From contig CBDCQQ010000004.1 in NCBI GenBank assembly GCA_965220665.1, positions 930,001 to 994,000 of the forward strand: a stretch of DNA of 64,000 nucleotides, written 5' to 3'. Positions within the stretch are counted from its first letter, which is position 1, and every line of letters starts with the position of its first letter. Below, in pieces: positions 16,334 through 25,825 of this stretch. The DNA is from JAJDZL01 sp965220665 (GTDB taxonomy: Bacteria > Pseudomonadota > Gammaproteobacteria > Arenicellales > JAJDZL01). The notes beneath the pieces were generated by a model. The model ran no database searches. It saw nothing but the letters and a program-made list of their open reading frames with translations, and was not told where the DNA came from. The translations under genes and the position numbers were made by a program.

Positions 16334-19192
16334 TCAAAGGTCGGATTTGCATTTGATTCTGCAAACCGGTTCTACATGGCAGTATCTGCAGGTGTCGTAT
16401 GTATTAAGTGGATCTGCAACTGCATGGCCGGACAAATAATCATTGGCTAAGTGCTCTAACGTGGTCAGCCAACTCACATCTTCTGTCGGATTGAGTAGCA
16501 GTTCAACTGGCTTGGGATTTGCTCTACTTCTTTCGACAAAATGAAACCAAGAACTGGCAGACAGTTCCCCATCTTTCAACTGATAGTAGGCAACGTCTGT
16601 GACTTTTCGTCCCTGTTGATGCATTGCGACAGCGTATGCAGCCAATTGCGGATCTTTCGGTCTATAGGGATTACTGCCCCAAGCGTCAGAAAGACTGCAC
16701 GCACCAGTTTTGTAATCAATCAGAATGAAACTTCCATAGGCATCATCGATTCGGTCAATTTTCAGTGTCAACGTCATCCCTGACAACTCAATTTTGGTCC
16801 GGTGCTCGGCTTCCCAGAGTTTGTAAGTGGTATCAGACAACTGACTAACTTGAGAATCTAGAGGTTCCTGCTTCTCGGTAATGCGCTGCATATCGAAATT
16901 CACCAGCGCTTCAGAGAGTTTTGAGAGAATGGAAATCTCAACTTCCTCTATTTCCGTGCTGAACGGTCTGACCCGCTCACCGTTGTAAGTTTTCACTACT
17001 GATGAGACACACTCTCTTACGACATTTGATAAATTTCCGGATTCCGATAGTGTATTAAGCTGTTCTGGAGTTTGGTACGCCTTGTATAGTGATTCAGCTA
17101 TAGAGTGCATCAACAATCCCCTTGTGAGCCTCGTTACCCCCACATCTAGGGATGGCACCTGATTAAGATGTAAGCGGTGGACCGCAAAAGCTCGAAACGG
17201 GCAGTTCGATTGATCCTTCAAGAGCGAAGTACCTCCGCTCGCGACACCACCTTTCAACTGTACTGCAGGTGCTTTCCAATCATTGAAAGTCTCGCTGTTT
17301 CCATACTCCAGAGTAAGCAGACTCAAATAACTTCTACACGATGCTAATTCTTCTGAAGCTTCAAGACTAAACCTGTCTGGCAATCTGAGCAGGTGGCTTT
17401 TCTGAAAGTGCTCCCCTTTGTCCGTTCGTGCATAGCTTTGCACAACGTTTTGAGCACTTGACACAATTCGTTCGTAACGTCTTTGGACCTGTTTGTTCAA
17501 TTCTTCAGCTGAACTGCTCGCAATCCGACTTTCCTTTTGTACGGAAATCGGAATAAACGGAGTAGGTCGAGGTGAGCCTGGCAGCGATTTTTCATTCATT
17601 CCCAGCATCCATAGGTGTGTAAATGTCTGACCTGCCATTGACAGATATTCCCCAACCTGAACTGGTGTTCGGACTGATCTTGGTTGAACGTTTGCCTCTC
17701 TTACCTGACGAACCAATTTGGCAAGTACGGTTTCAACCGTGCACCTAGATTCGACAAACCCCAGCTCTGCCAGACCTTGTACGATTGAAACCCAGGATCG
17801 ATACGCCTGCCATTCATCGACACCGAATTGTCGATCGCCTTTTTTCTTAGATTGAAAAATTTCCATCCACGTCATAAAAAACCGGCCCCAGGACGCGAAA
17901 TCTGTTCTTTCTGGCTGTTCTGATCGCTTCTGTTTTGCTTTGTGCAGCACTTTGATCAATTCAGGACATAAATTGGGTTGTTTTACTGCTAATTTCTTTT
18001 CTAAATCAATCAGATCGTCAAGAGACAAACGATCGCCTCCGACCCCGTAAATCTCATTGGCTAACTTAGCACGCCCAGCTGATTCTTGATCCCAACCTTT
18101 AATTCGGTCTGACACTACAATTGACGTCATGATTTCGATGCTCACGGTTGGCCGAATCAATTCAAGTAGATTCATAGCGTCAACTACGATCGGCACCTCA
18201 TTGAGTGAGCCGCTAAGTGTAATGTGAAAGGAAAGTTTGTTTGTCTGCCGATCCTCCATCAAGGCGTCAGGATTAAGATAATCTGACAGTGCTCGACTCA
18301 TTCGAGGTCCAATTTCCCCAAGATTGGGTACGACGATACCAATTCGATGGACTTCAGGATTCGCATCGACCGAAACTCTGGCCCAACGTGCGCAGGCATT
18401 GATTTCCTCATCTGTTGTATCGAACTCAAATCTTTGGGGTTGGCGGTCAAAAGGGACTGTATTCGCTTCCAGAATCTCAATTGCGCAATCCACCCTTTCC
18501 AATGACTCAATCAACTGCTCAAGCTGTGGTGTCCAGGTGTCAATGCCTGCGAATACCATGGAAGGCCGCTTGGCGCCAAATATGTTTTCAGCTGCGTTTC
18601 CAACGTGATCAGCGAGACATTCATGATCAATTGCGCTACGCTTCAGCAGTGCGTGCCGATAGGCCTGTAGCCAACCTCGAAAATGTGCAACATCAATGCT
18701 GATGTGGTCAGTGTAGCAATATGGATCAATGCCATAACTGCATATCAGTCCATACGCGTTTTTCACCTGATTCGCTGTTGCAGTAATGTGCCATAGAAGG
18801 TATTCGTAGCCTTCACTGTATTGACTTCGAACGTTCTCGGAGATAACGCGTTCCCAAATTTGTCTGGACTGTTCTCCACTCAGAAGAACGCTGACGGTCT
18901 GTTCAGACTGATTTGCATGATCTCGCCACAAGCGGCTGAGCCACGCGGAGAATGTGAATACTTCAGCGCTCGGCCAGGCAGTCAGGCCATCTGCCTGCCT
19001 CCGGCGGTTAAATTCGTCCGCCACCAGGTGTTGAAGGCGTTGTGTATCCACCACGACGGTGGCACCTTTCCGTAGCCGGTCGACACAATCATCGATTAAG
19101 CTGCGCTTCAGTGCATCAACTCGAGGAATCTCAATGCGATTGTTCTGCTGCACGTTACGCTTGCAACCAGTCTCCTGCGGATTTTCGAACAA
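16334..19192 (-). CDS. addB: AddB-like nuclease partner (PD-(D/E)XK with Fe-S cysteines)
   Basis: 952 residues, partner of the AddA-type gene just downstream; it resembles the gammaproteobacterial 'probable DNA repair protein' branch of AddB. The N-terminal half is an inactivated helicase fold without a clear Walker A. The C-terminal nuclease shows FILIDYKTG and QLAAYAVAM. Four cysteines fit the iron-sulphur staple: one in NCPFRAFAVHRL and three in the final CRYCHVEPVCRIKC region. The ATG overlaps the hemH 3' end by 38 bases; a GTG at 19153, directly after the hemH stop, would remove the overlap and give 939 residues. Confidence 0.88.
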   Translation of the reverse strand: MFENPQETGCKRNVQQNNRIEIPRVDALKRSLIDDCVDRLRKGATVVVDTQRLQHLVADEFNRRRQADGLTAWPSAEVFTFSAWLSRLWRDHANQSEQTVSVLLSGEQSRQIWERVISENVRSQYSEGYEYLLWHITATANQVKNAYGLICSYGIDPYCYTDHISIDVAHFRGWLQAYRHALLKRSAIDHECLADHVGNAAENIFGAKRPSMVFAGIDTWTPQLEQLIESLERVDCAIEILEANTVPFDRQPQRFEFDTTDEEINACARWARVSVDANPEVHRIGIVVPNLGEIGPRMSRALSDYLNPDALMEDRQTNKLSFHITLSGSLNEVPIVVDAMNLLELIRPTVSIEIMTSIVVSDRIKGWDQESAGRAKLANEIYGVGGDRLSLDDLIDLEKKLAVKQPNLCPELIKVLHKAKQKRSEQPERTDFASWGRFFMTWMEIFQSKKKGDRQFGVDEWQAYRSWVSIVQGLAELGFVESRCTVETVLAKLVRQVREANVQPRSVRTPVQVGEYLSMAGQTFTHLWMLGMNEKSLPGSPRPTPFIPISVQKESRIASSSAEELNKQVQRRYERIVSSAQNVVQSYARTDKGEHFQKSHLLRLPDRFSLEASEELASCRSYLSLLTLEYGNSETFNDWKAPAVQLKGGVASGGTSLLKDQSNCPFRAFAVHRLHLNQVPSLDVGVTRLTRGLLMHSIAESLYKAYQTPEQLNTLSESGNLSNVVRECVSSVVKTYNGERVRPFSTEIEEVEISILSKLSEALVNFDMQRITEKQEPLDSQVSQLSDTTYKLWEAEHRTKIELSGMTLTLKIDRIDDAYGSFILIDYKTGACSLSDAWGSNPYRPKDPQLAAYAVAMHQQGRKVTDVAYYQLKDGELSASSWFHFVERSRANPKPVELLLNPTEDVSWLTTLEHLANDYLSGHAVADPLNTYDTCRYCHVEPVCRIKCKSDL

Positions 19193-20177
19193 ACTGACTC
19201 AGCATCTGAATATGTTCCGGGCGGTCATTCAGGCAAGGTATGTAGTTGAATGTCTTTCCACCGGAAGCAAGAAACAGTTCTCGATAGCCAATATTAACCT
19301 CTTCCAACGTCTCAAGACAGTCTGCTGAAAACCCGGGACAAATCACATCAATGCTCTTCGTCCCCTGCTGACCAAGATCCTTCAAAACAGATTCTGTGTA
19401 TGGCTGTATCCAAGCCTTTGGACCAAATCTGGATTGAAAACAGAAACGCCAGTTTTGCACACCTAGCTTATTGGCCAATAGATGCGCGGTTTCAGAACAC
19501 TGCTGCTGGTAGGGATCACCAGCATCGCACACCTCTTGCGGAAGCCCATGAAATGACATGACCAGACACTCAGCCTGGCCATTGATAGACCAGTGCTGAC
19601 GTACTGTCTGTTCGAGACATTCAATGTACTCAGTGCGATCCGCATAGCCACTCATAAACCGTATTTCCGGCACGAATCGCCGCTTTGCAAATACATTTCC
19701 GATGTCATCAAACGTTGAGGCAACCGTAGAACCAGAGTACTGGGGGTACAGGGGAATAACAAGTACCCGATCAATTCCCTGTCCTGTCATTTCATCAAGC
19801 ACATCACCGACCGAGGGTCGCCCATAGCGCATTGCATATCGTACAGTGATAGGAATTGCATGGTCCGAATTCATAGATATTTCCAACGCCTCTGCCTGTC
19901 TAATCGAATAAATCTTCAGTGGTGAACCGTCCTCTTGCCATATTTGCTGGTAGGCGTGCGCACTGCGTCGCGGACGGATCACCAGAATGATGCCATTTAG
20001 TATGAACCACCAAAGAATCTTCGGCAACTCAACAACTCTAGTATCCGACAGAAACTGTCGAAGAAACCGTCTTACAGATGATGCCGATGGCGAATCAGGT
20101 GTACCCAGATTTGCGAGGATTACACCTAATTGTTTCGTGTCAGATTTTGGCGCGAAGTTATTTCTATATTTTGGCAT
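19155..20177 (-). CDS. hemH: Ferrochelatase
   Basis: Inserts ferrous iron into protoporphyrin IX, the last step of haem b synthesis, at the membrane face. 340 residues. Family features: GVILANLGTPDSP near the N-terminus, GSPL, YPQYSGSTVASTFD, the catalytic histidine in VMSFHGLPQ, the FCFQSRFGPKAWIQPYTES segment with the metal-site glutamate region, and CPGFSADCLETLEEV. It lies 20 bases after nadA and leads into addB, so the four genes read as one operon. Confidence 0.96.
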   Translation of the reverse strand: MPKYRNNFAPKSDTKQLGVILANLGTPDSPSASSVRRFLRQFLSDTRVVELPKILWWFILNGIILVIRPRRSAHAYQQIWQEDGSPLKIYSIRQAEALEISMNSDHAIPITVRYAMRYGRPSVGDVLDEMTGQGIDRVLVIPLYPQYSGSTVASTFDDIGNVFAKRRFVPEIRFMSGYADRTEYIECLEQTVRQHWSINGQAECLVMSFHGLPQEVCDAGDPYQQQCSETAHLLANKLGVQNWRFCFQSRFGPKAWIQPYTESVLKDLGQQGTKSIDVICPGFSADCLETLEEVNIGYRELFLASGGKTFNYIPCLNDRPEHIQMLSQFVRKSAGDWLQA

Positions 20178-20197
20178 TCGCCTTTGGGTGGCAATAA

Positions 20198-21280
20198 TCA
20201 GGCTGACGGAGCAGGTGGTGCGTATTGCTTGCCAAACTCTACCATTCGCCGGATTGACCTTTCAGCCTGTTTCTGTATTTGCTCATCGACCCTGACTTCA
20301 TCTCCAAGATGAACAAGAACATTCTTCAACCGCTGCAGGTCATTCATTTTCATCCAAGGGCAGTGACCACAGCTTTCACAGGTTGCGCCTTCACCAGCAG
20401 TAGGTGCAGTAATAAAGGTCTTGTCAGGTGTCAGCGCACGCATTTTGTGCAAAATCCCCTCTTCGGTTGCAACGATGAACGTTTTTTCCGGCATGGATTG
20501 CGCAGCATGAATGATTTGACTGGTGGAACCAACAACGTCAGCCAGTGCAATCACGGAGGCAGGTGATTCCGGATGAACCAGCACTTTGGCATTTGGATAA
20601 CGACGCATCAGATTCTGAAGAACTACGGCCTTAAACTCCTCGTGTACGATACAGGCACCATTCCACATCAGCATATCGGCACCCGATTCGCGCTTGATGT
20701 AATCACCGAGATATTTGTCAGGAGCCCACAGAATTTTCTCTCCCTTACTGTGCAAGTGCTGAACCAGCCTGAGACCAATGGAGGACGTTACCACCCAATC
20801 TGCCCTCGCTTTGACCGCAGCACTGGTGTTGGCATAAACCACAACCGTCCGGTCAGGATGCTGATCACAAAATTGACCAAACTCGTTGGCCGGGCAACCA
20901 AGATCAAGCGAGCAGTTGGCATCGTTTTCAACTGCAAAAACACGCTTTTCAGGGCTTAATATCTTTGCCGTTTCAGCCATAAATCGAACACCGGCCACCA
21001 CAATTGTTTCGGCTGGGTGTTCAAATCCAAACCTAGCCATTTCGAGGGAGTCAGCAACGCATCCACCTGTTCTTTCAGCCAAATCCTGAAGGTCTCCATC
21101 AACATAATAGTGTGCGACCAGCACAGCGCGACGATCATCTAGAAGGTTAGCAATATCACGCATCAGATCGTTTCTCTGCTGCTCTTCAACGACTAAGCCA
21201 GCGCGTTTTCTTGCGTCCCGCGCAACTGCAACAATATCGTCTATTGCTGATGTCGAGGGTTGATAGGTGAAAGATTCCAA
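20198..21280 (-). CDS. nadA: Quinolinate synthase
   Basis: Condenses iminoaspartate with dihydroxyacetone phosphate to quinolinate for NAD synthesis, using a [4Fe-4S] cluster. 360 residues. Seen: LVAHYYVDGDLQDLAE, GVRFMAETAKIL, cysteines in NCSLDLGCPA, VVYANTSAAVKA, HPESPASV and the C-terminal CESCGHCPWM that supplies a cluster cysteine. First gene of the nadA-hemH-addB-addA run on the minus strand. Confidence 0.97.
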   Translation of the reverse strand: MESFTYQPSTSAIDDIVAVARDARKRAGLVVEEQQRNDLMRDIANLLDDRRAVLVAHYYVDGDLQDLAERTGGCVADSLEMARFGFEHPAETIVVAGVRFMAETAKILSPEKRVFAVENDANCSLDLGCPANEFGQFCDQHPDRTVVVYANTSAAVKARADWVVTSSIGLRLVQHLHSKGEKILWAPDKYLGDYIKRESGADMLMWNGACIVHEEFKAVVLQNLMRRYPNAKVLVHPESPASVIALADVVGSTSQIIHAAQSMPEKTFIVATEEGILHKMRALTPDKTFITAPTAGEGATCESCGHCPWMKMNDLQRLKNVLVHLGDEVRVDEQIQKQAERSIRRMVEFGKQYAPPAPSA

Positions 21281-21510
21281 TTGAGGGCTGTTTTTGCTGT
21301 TCTTGCTTTCACTTCATTTTACGACAAGAGATTGAAACACGCCACACTCACCTGCATTGGACGGAATGTAGGGAACAGCGCTGCAAGCAGAGGATGTTTT
21401 CAAGAATCAACTTATTAGCTGCCGGTGTGAGGCAAATTCAGCGAATCACTTTTCTCTAACAACGAGAATTCAGAGTGTTTGGAGTGAATTTGCGACTTTG
21501 AAGAAGAAAG

Positions 21511-21533
21511 TGAGGGACCAATGAGGTCCCTCA
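21511..21533 (-). terminator. Hairpin downstream of the broken sodN
   Basis: Nine-base perfect stem (tgagggacc / ggtccctca) with a five-base loop. Read on the minus strand it is 24 bases past the sodN stop and is followed by a pyrimidine-rich tract (ctttcttcttc). It fits a rho-independent terminator of moderate quality for sodN. Confidence 0.55.
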
Positions 21534-21761
21534 GCACAATTTTTGATTGGTCAACACTAATGCTCTGGATAATATGGTGCGACTCCTTCAACAGCCAATG
21601 CCAGATCATCCACGCTTTCCATGTCTGAATTTTGCTTCGCACGCATCGCAGCAACAATGACCGCGTGATGTTTCTGCAACCGTTCAGCGTAATCTTCCTG
21701 TGAAGATTTAACTCGCTGCGTCAGGAAATAATCGCTAATCGTGTCAATGATGAATTGAGCA

Positions 21762-23720
21762 GAGGGTTTTGCGTTAGCAACAATTTTAGGGTCAGAAAAT
21801 TCTGTCACGGAGAAAAATTCGGTCAATTTCGCGAAACAAAATCCCGCCCGCCGCTGATTTCCGAGTCATCAAGGCGCCCAGTGCCGCGAAAACCGCCATT
21901 GCCGGCGACGCGGGCGAATTGCAGCCGCGCCGAATCTGCCGCACCCGCAGCATCGTGTTCGGTTTGGATTTTCCGAGCCCCGGGAACCGGGGCGCCAGTC
22001 AGGCCGCCAGCGAGGACGCCCAGCTGCGCATCTTTTCCGGCTGTCCGGCCTTGACCGCCACACACGCCCGCGCCAGCATCACCGCATAGCCAACGGTGAA
22101 CTTCAGCGTCAGGCGCGCTTTGCCGCGCAGGAAATGATCGTGCGCCAGATGCGCCTGATCGACTCTTGAATAAATCCGCTCCATCGCCGACCTCTGATCG
22201 TAATGCCGCCGCCACTTGTATGAATTCGGCGGCAAAGGGCCGTAATTGCGAAGATGATCCGGGTCCATCTTCACCCGCACCACCCGGCTCTTCGACCCCG
22301 GTTTCACCTGACCCATGCGGTAACAGGCCGCCTGGCCTTTACAGGTGAAATCATAACTGGCCGCCGGACAGGCCCACTTGAGCGTACCGCGCTTCTGCTC
22401 CCGTCCCTGATAGTGCATCCGTCGAAGTTCCCGGCTCTGAGGACACTGACAGTACAGACTGCCGTTCTCCGTGCGAAGAATCGTATCCACCTTCGACTCA
22501 TCCAGCGGCCGGGTCGGCACCTTCAGCTGCTGCGGATGCAGATTGACGTCCTGCCACATCCGGCGGGTGTCAATCACCGGCAGGATATCGTTCTTAAACA
22601 GGCGCTTTCTGATCTGGTTGCTGTCAAGCCCCCGGTCGGCCACGAAACTCCTGCACCGGTCAAAGAACCACAGCTTCTCATGCTCTTCAATCAACCCCTC
22701 ACAGTGACGGTATTCGGACTCGCGGGCCGTTTCCAGCCGAAACCGAATCGGCAGCTCGTAAGTCACGTCCCCGTGCGTGTGCAGCGTGTAACCAAACCAT
22801 TTCTTGGTTTTCCTGACTTCCCGGCCGTTCTGATCAGTCCCGTACTGCTCATGCACGCCCCAGCTGGCATCCGGATCCGAGGTGGGATGCCGGCCGGTGG
22901 TTTTGTCGATTGCCTTATGCTTGAGCGGCCGGCCGGTCGAATGCGATTCGACGGCTTTGCCGTCGTAGCCGACACTTTTTCCAAAGTCCGGCAGCAGTGC
23001 CGCGATCTCATCGACCTGCGCCTCAAACACCCGCATCAGCGCACCGGTACCGCGTTCAATCTCGGTCAGCAGTCGGATGAACCGGCAAAAGGCCGAATCA
23101 CTCGGCACCGCATAACCGTCAAAGGCCGGGTCGGTGTGAAACCCACGCCGCATCGGAAAGCCCAGCACATGCATCAGCGCGGGGTTGCGTTTCAGCTCCC
23201 GGACGAATCCGGACACGCTGCGGTGCTGCAGAATGTCGATCGCGAACACGGCATTGAGCATCGCTTCGATGGGCCAGTCCCGCCGGCCTCTGCCTTTGCG
23301 GCGGATGAGAATCTCATTGATGAGCTCTGAGAAGTCGAGCTGTTCGAGCAGTGCGGTCAGGTTTTTCAGCTCACAATTGTCTGCAGAGTCAGACGCGAAA
23401 AGGTCATAATTGATGAGTGCCATGCGTGAATCTCCCGTGGGTTGGTTTTTGTTTCTTTTATGGAGTCAATTATACACGATTGGGATTCGCTCATGGCATT
23501 ATTTGTCAATTAAAACAAATCATTAGATGATTTTCGTTGGATTCGGCCAGGTGCCCGCAGAGGGCTCAGCGGCGCGCTGAACGGTTGGGGTGGAAATTCG
23601 GGATTTTGCCCTGACAGGCCGCAAATGGCGCCTGATTGGCGGTTTTTGTGGGGTAAACGAAAATTCAGACCCGCTGAATCGCGCGTCTATTCAAGGGGTT
23701 ACCGATCTAAAAATTCCCTC
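21762..23720 (-). mobile_element. 1959-bp insertion sequence, copy 1 (inside sodN)
   Basis: Boundaries come from comparing the two copies: identity begins at gagggttttgcg and ends at aaattccctc, exactly 1959 bp in both. Outer ends share only gaggg/ccctc as a clear inverted repeat. The element is flanked by a 5-bp target duplication gagca (21757-21761 and 23721-23725). It is markedly richer in GC than the host DNA. It carries a single DDE transposase gene. Confidence 0.93.
21999..23423 (-). CDS. DDE transposase of IS copy 1
   Basis: 474 residues with an N-terminal DUF772-like region (LTALLEQLDFSELINEIL, then RSVSGFVRELKRNPAL) and an RNase H-like catalytic domain. Likely catalytic residues: Asp in VGYDGKAVESH, Asp in FVADRGLDSNQIRKR and Glu in RSAMERIYSRVDQ. 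A cysteine-containing insertion (CQCPQSREL, CPAASYDFTCKGQAAC) lies between the second Asp and the Glu. The layout is like IS1182/IS5-type enzymes; the exact IS family is not certain. It differs from copy 2 by one visible residue (Asp versus Gly in AF-D/G-GYA). Confidence 0.9.
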   Translation of the reverse strand: MALINYDLFASDSADNCELKNLTALLEQLDFSELINEILIRRKGRGRRDWPIEAMLNAVFAIDILQHRSVSGFVRELKRNPALMHVLGFPMRRGFHTDPAFDGYAVPSDSAFCRFIRLLTEIERGTGALMRVFEAQVDEIAALLPDFGKSVGYDGKAVESHSTGRPLKHKAIDKTTGRHPTSDPDASWGVHEQYGTDQNGREVRKTKKWFGYTLHTHGDVTYELPIRFRLETARESEYRHCEGLIEEHEKLWFFDRCRSFVADRGLDSNQIRKRLFKNDILPVIDTRRMWQDVNLHPQQLKVPTRPLDESKVDTILRTENGSLYCQCPQSRELRRMHYQGREQKRGTLKWACPAASYDFTCKGQAACYRMGQVKPGSKSRVVRVKMDPDHLRNYGPLPPNSYKWRRHYDQRSAMERIYSRVDQAHLAHDHFLRGKARLTLKFTVGYAVMLARACVAVKAGQPEKMRSWASSLAA

Positions 23721-24124
23721 GAGCATGCTGCTCTTTATTCACCACCCAGCGTACCAGCTGATTTTGCGACTGTGGGTCTGTTTTACCCGATAACTCATTA
23801 ATCAAACTAACTGATTTGCGAACCGTGTCAACATTTTCGCGCATCGAATCAACCCGCGCATGGTCATCATAGATTCCGCAGGGAATTTGACAGTGTGCAA
23901 ACGAGTTGCTGGCAAACGAAAATGTCATCAGAGTTACAATCGCAATCGAAACAGCTAAATTCTTGGCTTGGATTTTCATTTTGGTACCTCGTTAAGTTGG
24001 GGAACGAGCCAGCCAGGCGGAAACAGGCACAACGTCCGGACTTTCAGCCAAAGCAATAACCCGATAGGATGAGTTCATCTGCCATATTAACAGTTTCCCT
24101 GTTGGAAAGCAATATAGAGTGTTG

Positions 24125-24181
24125 TCCAACGAGAAATGAGTCTGAAGCAGGATTCCGTTTCCAACGAGAAATGAGTCTGAA
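24125..24181 (+). repeat. Tandem copies of the terminal repeat at the left end of the IS481-like element
   Basis: A 22-base unit, tccaacgagaaatgagtctg plus aa, occurs at 24125-24146 and again unchanged at 24160-24181. The mirrored, slightly diverged version is at the right end (25653-25675). Two transposase-binding sites at one end, or a leftover of a nested insertion, would explain it. Confidence 0.75.
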
Positions 24182-24212
24182 AAACCGAGGTGATCGGGTT
24201 CATCATAGGCGG

Positions 24213-25469
24213 ATGAAGACGATCATGAAACTGGAAGAAATCAGGACTCTGGAAGACGTGCAGGCGTTTTTGGAAGGTACTCAGGCAGTGGTGTTTGAGG
24301 TGATCGACAGCAAAGCGGCTCGCTATCGATGGATTGAGCGTGTTTTGATTCGTTTCAATTATTCGAAGCTGTCGAAGAAGCAGCGCGGTCTGGTGATTCG
24401 TTTGCTGATGAAGGTCAGCGGCTATTCGCGCCAGCAGGTTGCCCGATTGGTCAAGTGCTATCGAACCAAGGGTCGGGTCAGTTGTGGCCGTGTCGGCGGC
24501 GTTCGATTTGCCCGCCGGTACACGGAGCAGGACATTGCGCTGTTGGTGGAAACGGACCGGCTGCATGATGTGCCCAATGGTCTGGCGGTGAAGAAAATAT
24601 TTGAACGGGCCTGGGTCGAGTACGGCGATGAGCGCTTTCGGCGCCTGGCCACCATTTCGGTGTCGCACATTTACAATCTGAGAAAGTCTGCCAGCTACCA
24701 GCGTCAGCGCACCTGGCGTGCGAAGACGCAGTCTCGGCAGATTGACATTGGCACCCGGAAACGGCCGCAGCCGGATGGCAAGCCCGGCTATCTGCGCGTT
24801 GACACGGTCCACCAGGGCGATCAGGATGGTCGCAAGGGGCTTTATCACATCAACGCAGTTGATCAGGTCACGCAGTTCGAATGTGTTGTTTCAGTTGAGA
24901 AAATCACTGAACGGCATCTGATACCGGCACTGCAGATGCTGATTGACGGCTTTCCGTTTGAGATCCTTGGATTCCATACCGACAATGGCAGTGAATACAT
25001 CAACTACAAAGTGGCAGAGCTTTTGAACAAACTGCACATTGAGTTCACCAAGTCGCGCACCCGGCACAGCAATGACAATGCGCTGGTCGAGTGCAAGAAT
25101 GGGCACGTGATTCGAAAACTGCTCGGTCATGCGCATATCCCACAGGATTGTGCCGGTGCGGTGAACGAATTCAATCGCAGCTGTCTGTTTGTCTATGTCA
25201 ACTATCATCGGCCGTGTCTGTTTGCCAAACGAGAGGTTGACGAACGCGGCCGGCAGAAGAAACTTTATCCGTATGAACGGGTGCAGACGCCGTATGAGAA
25301 ACTCAAGTCGTTGCCGGAGGCATGGCAGTATCTGAAACCGGGGGTGAGTTTCGAACAACTTGATGCGCTGGCTGCGAGGATGAGTGATAATGAAGCGGCA
25401 CAGTGGCTGCAGGATGAGCGGACGAAATTATTCAGTGAGGTTGCCCGGCAGCAACGCCTGCAGGGTTGA
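24213..25469 (+). CDS. Integrase-core (rve) transposase, IS481-like
   Basis: About 418 residues from the ATG beginning MKTIMKLEEIRTLED; longer in-frame starts would run through the terminal repeat and are unlikely. An N-terminal helix-turn-helix region (LMKVSGYSRQQVARLVKCY) precedes a retroviral-type catalytic core with Asp in YLRVDTVHQGD, Asp in FHTDNGSEY and Glu in NALVECKNGHV, the D,D-35-E arrangement. No frameshift or stop is seen, so the element may be active. Confidence 0.88.
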   Translation: MKTIMKLEEIRTLEDVQAFLEGTQAVVFEVIDSKAARYRWIERVLIRFNYSKLSKKQRGLVIRLLMKVSGYSRQQVARLVKCYRTKGRVSCGRVGGVRFARRYTEQDIALLVETDRLHDVPNGLAVKKIFERAWVEYGDERFRRLATISVSHIYNLRKSASYQRQRTWRAKTQSRQIDIGTRKRPQPDGKPGYLRVDTVHQGDQDGRKGLYHINAVDQVTQFECVVSVEKITERHLIPALQMLIDGFPFEILGFHTDNGSEYINYKVAELLNKLHIEFTKSRTRHSNDNALVECKNGHVIRKLLGHAHIPQDCAGAVNEFNRSCLFVYVNYHRPCLFAKREVDERGRQKKLYPYERVQTPYEKLKSLPEAWQYLKPGVSFEQLDALAARMSDNEAAQWLQDERTKLFSEVARQQRLQG

Positions 25470-25523
25470 GATGGGATGGCAGAGAAAAACTCAATTTTGG
25501 CAAGATTTATTCGATCACCGCAG

Positions 25524-25635
25524 AATAAACCTGTGAATAAATCCATAAAAAACACCAGGAATTGCGCGCTTTTGGGAGGCGCATATCCTTGTTGCTACGC
25601 AACTGTTTTTTTACGGATTTTTTAACAGGTTTATT
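25524..25635. repeat. Large inverted repeat 3' of the IS481-like transposase
   Basis: Arms 25524-25552 and 25607-25635 are reverse complements with three mismatches (core aataaacctgt / acaggtttatt), separated by 54 bases. They could fold into a long hairpin after the transposase stop, acting as a terminator or blocking outside readthrough. Confidence 0.65.
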
Positions 25636-25825
25636 TCCGCTCCGTGGTTAATTTCAGACTCATTTTGCAATTGGAAAACACTTATAGACAACTTTAATCA
25701 CTCTCAAGTAGTAGAACGCTGCGACAGCGGTAAACTGCACATTACAGCATGTAACAGCTACCTACCAATTTTATCGACTGGCAAAATAAATTTCCCACAG
25801 AACCCGCCTGCATCCACTGACTTGC

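Larger units (their letters stand above)
21557..23979 (-). pseudogene. sodN: Nickel superoxide dismutase gene split by an insertion sequence
   Basis: The 5' part (23721-23979) encodes a 28-residue Sec-type signal ending FAHC..., then the nickel-hook motif HCQIPCGIYDD, whose His1, Cys2 and Cys6 bind nickel in NiSOD. It reads on to VRWVVNKEQHA and then enters the IS. The 3' part (21557-21761) continues QFIIDTISDYFLTQRVK and ends GVAPYYPEH. Deleting the 1959-bp element plus one copy of the 5-bp duplication joins the halves in frame to a normal-looking precursor of about 152 residues. The mature enzyme would dismutate superoxide. As it stands it should be null, because the first part stops after four IS-encoded residues (RGNF). 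Apart from the insertion no decay is visible, so the loss is recent. Confidence 0.9.
24120..25680 (+). mobile_element. IS481-like insertion sequence
   Basis: About 1561 bp. The ends are imperfect inverted repeats: the left end is tgttgtccaacgag followed by aaatgagtctgaa; the right end read inwards is tgttttccaattgc followed by aaaatgagtctgaa. A second copy of the inner left repeat lies 35 bases further in. I could not define a convincing target duplication; tatag occurs near both flanks. The element sits about 140 bp upstream of sodN, transcribed away from it. Confidence 0.75.

Noticed and set aside
21557..21826. 89-residue protein starting MTEFFSVTEF
   Set aside because: Its first 23 residues are IS sequence; the rest is the 3' half of the interrupted sodN.
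21823..22215. 130-codon ORF across the 3' end of the IS transposase (twin at 30156-30548)
   Set aside because: Out-of-frame with the transposase, alanine/glycine/arginine-rich as expected from a GC-rich shadow frame.
22254..23330. 358-codon ORF antisense to the transposase in IS copy 1 (and its twin at 29041-30117)
   Set aside because: It is an antisense frame in GC-rich DNA with no start context and no protein family character; the sense transposase has clear DDE motifs.
24087..24848. 253-codon antisense ORF over the IS481-like transposase
   Set aside because: Runs through the terminal repeats and has low-complexity, non-family sequence; shadow of the real gene.
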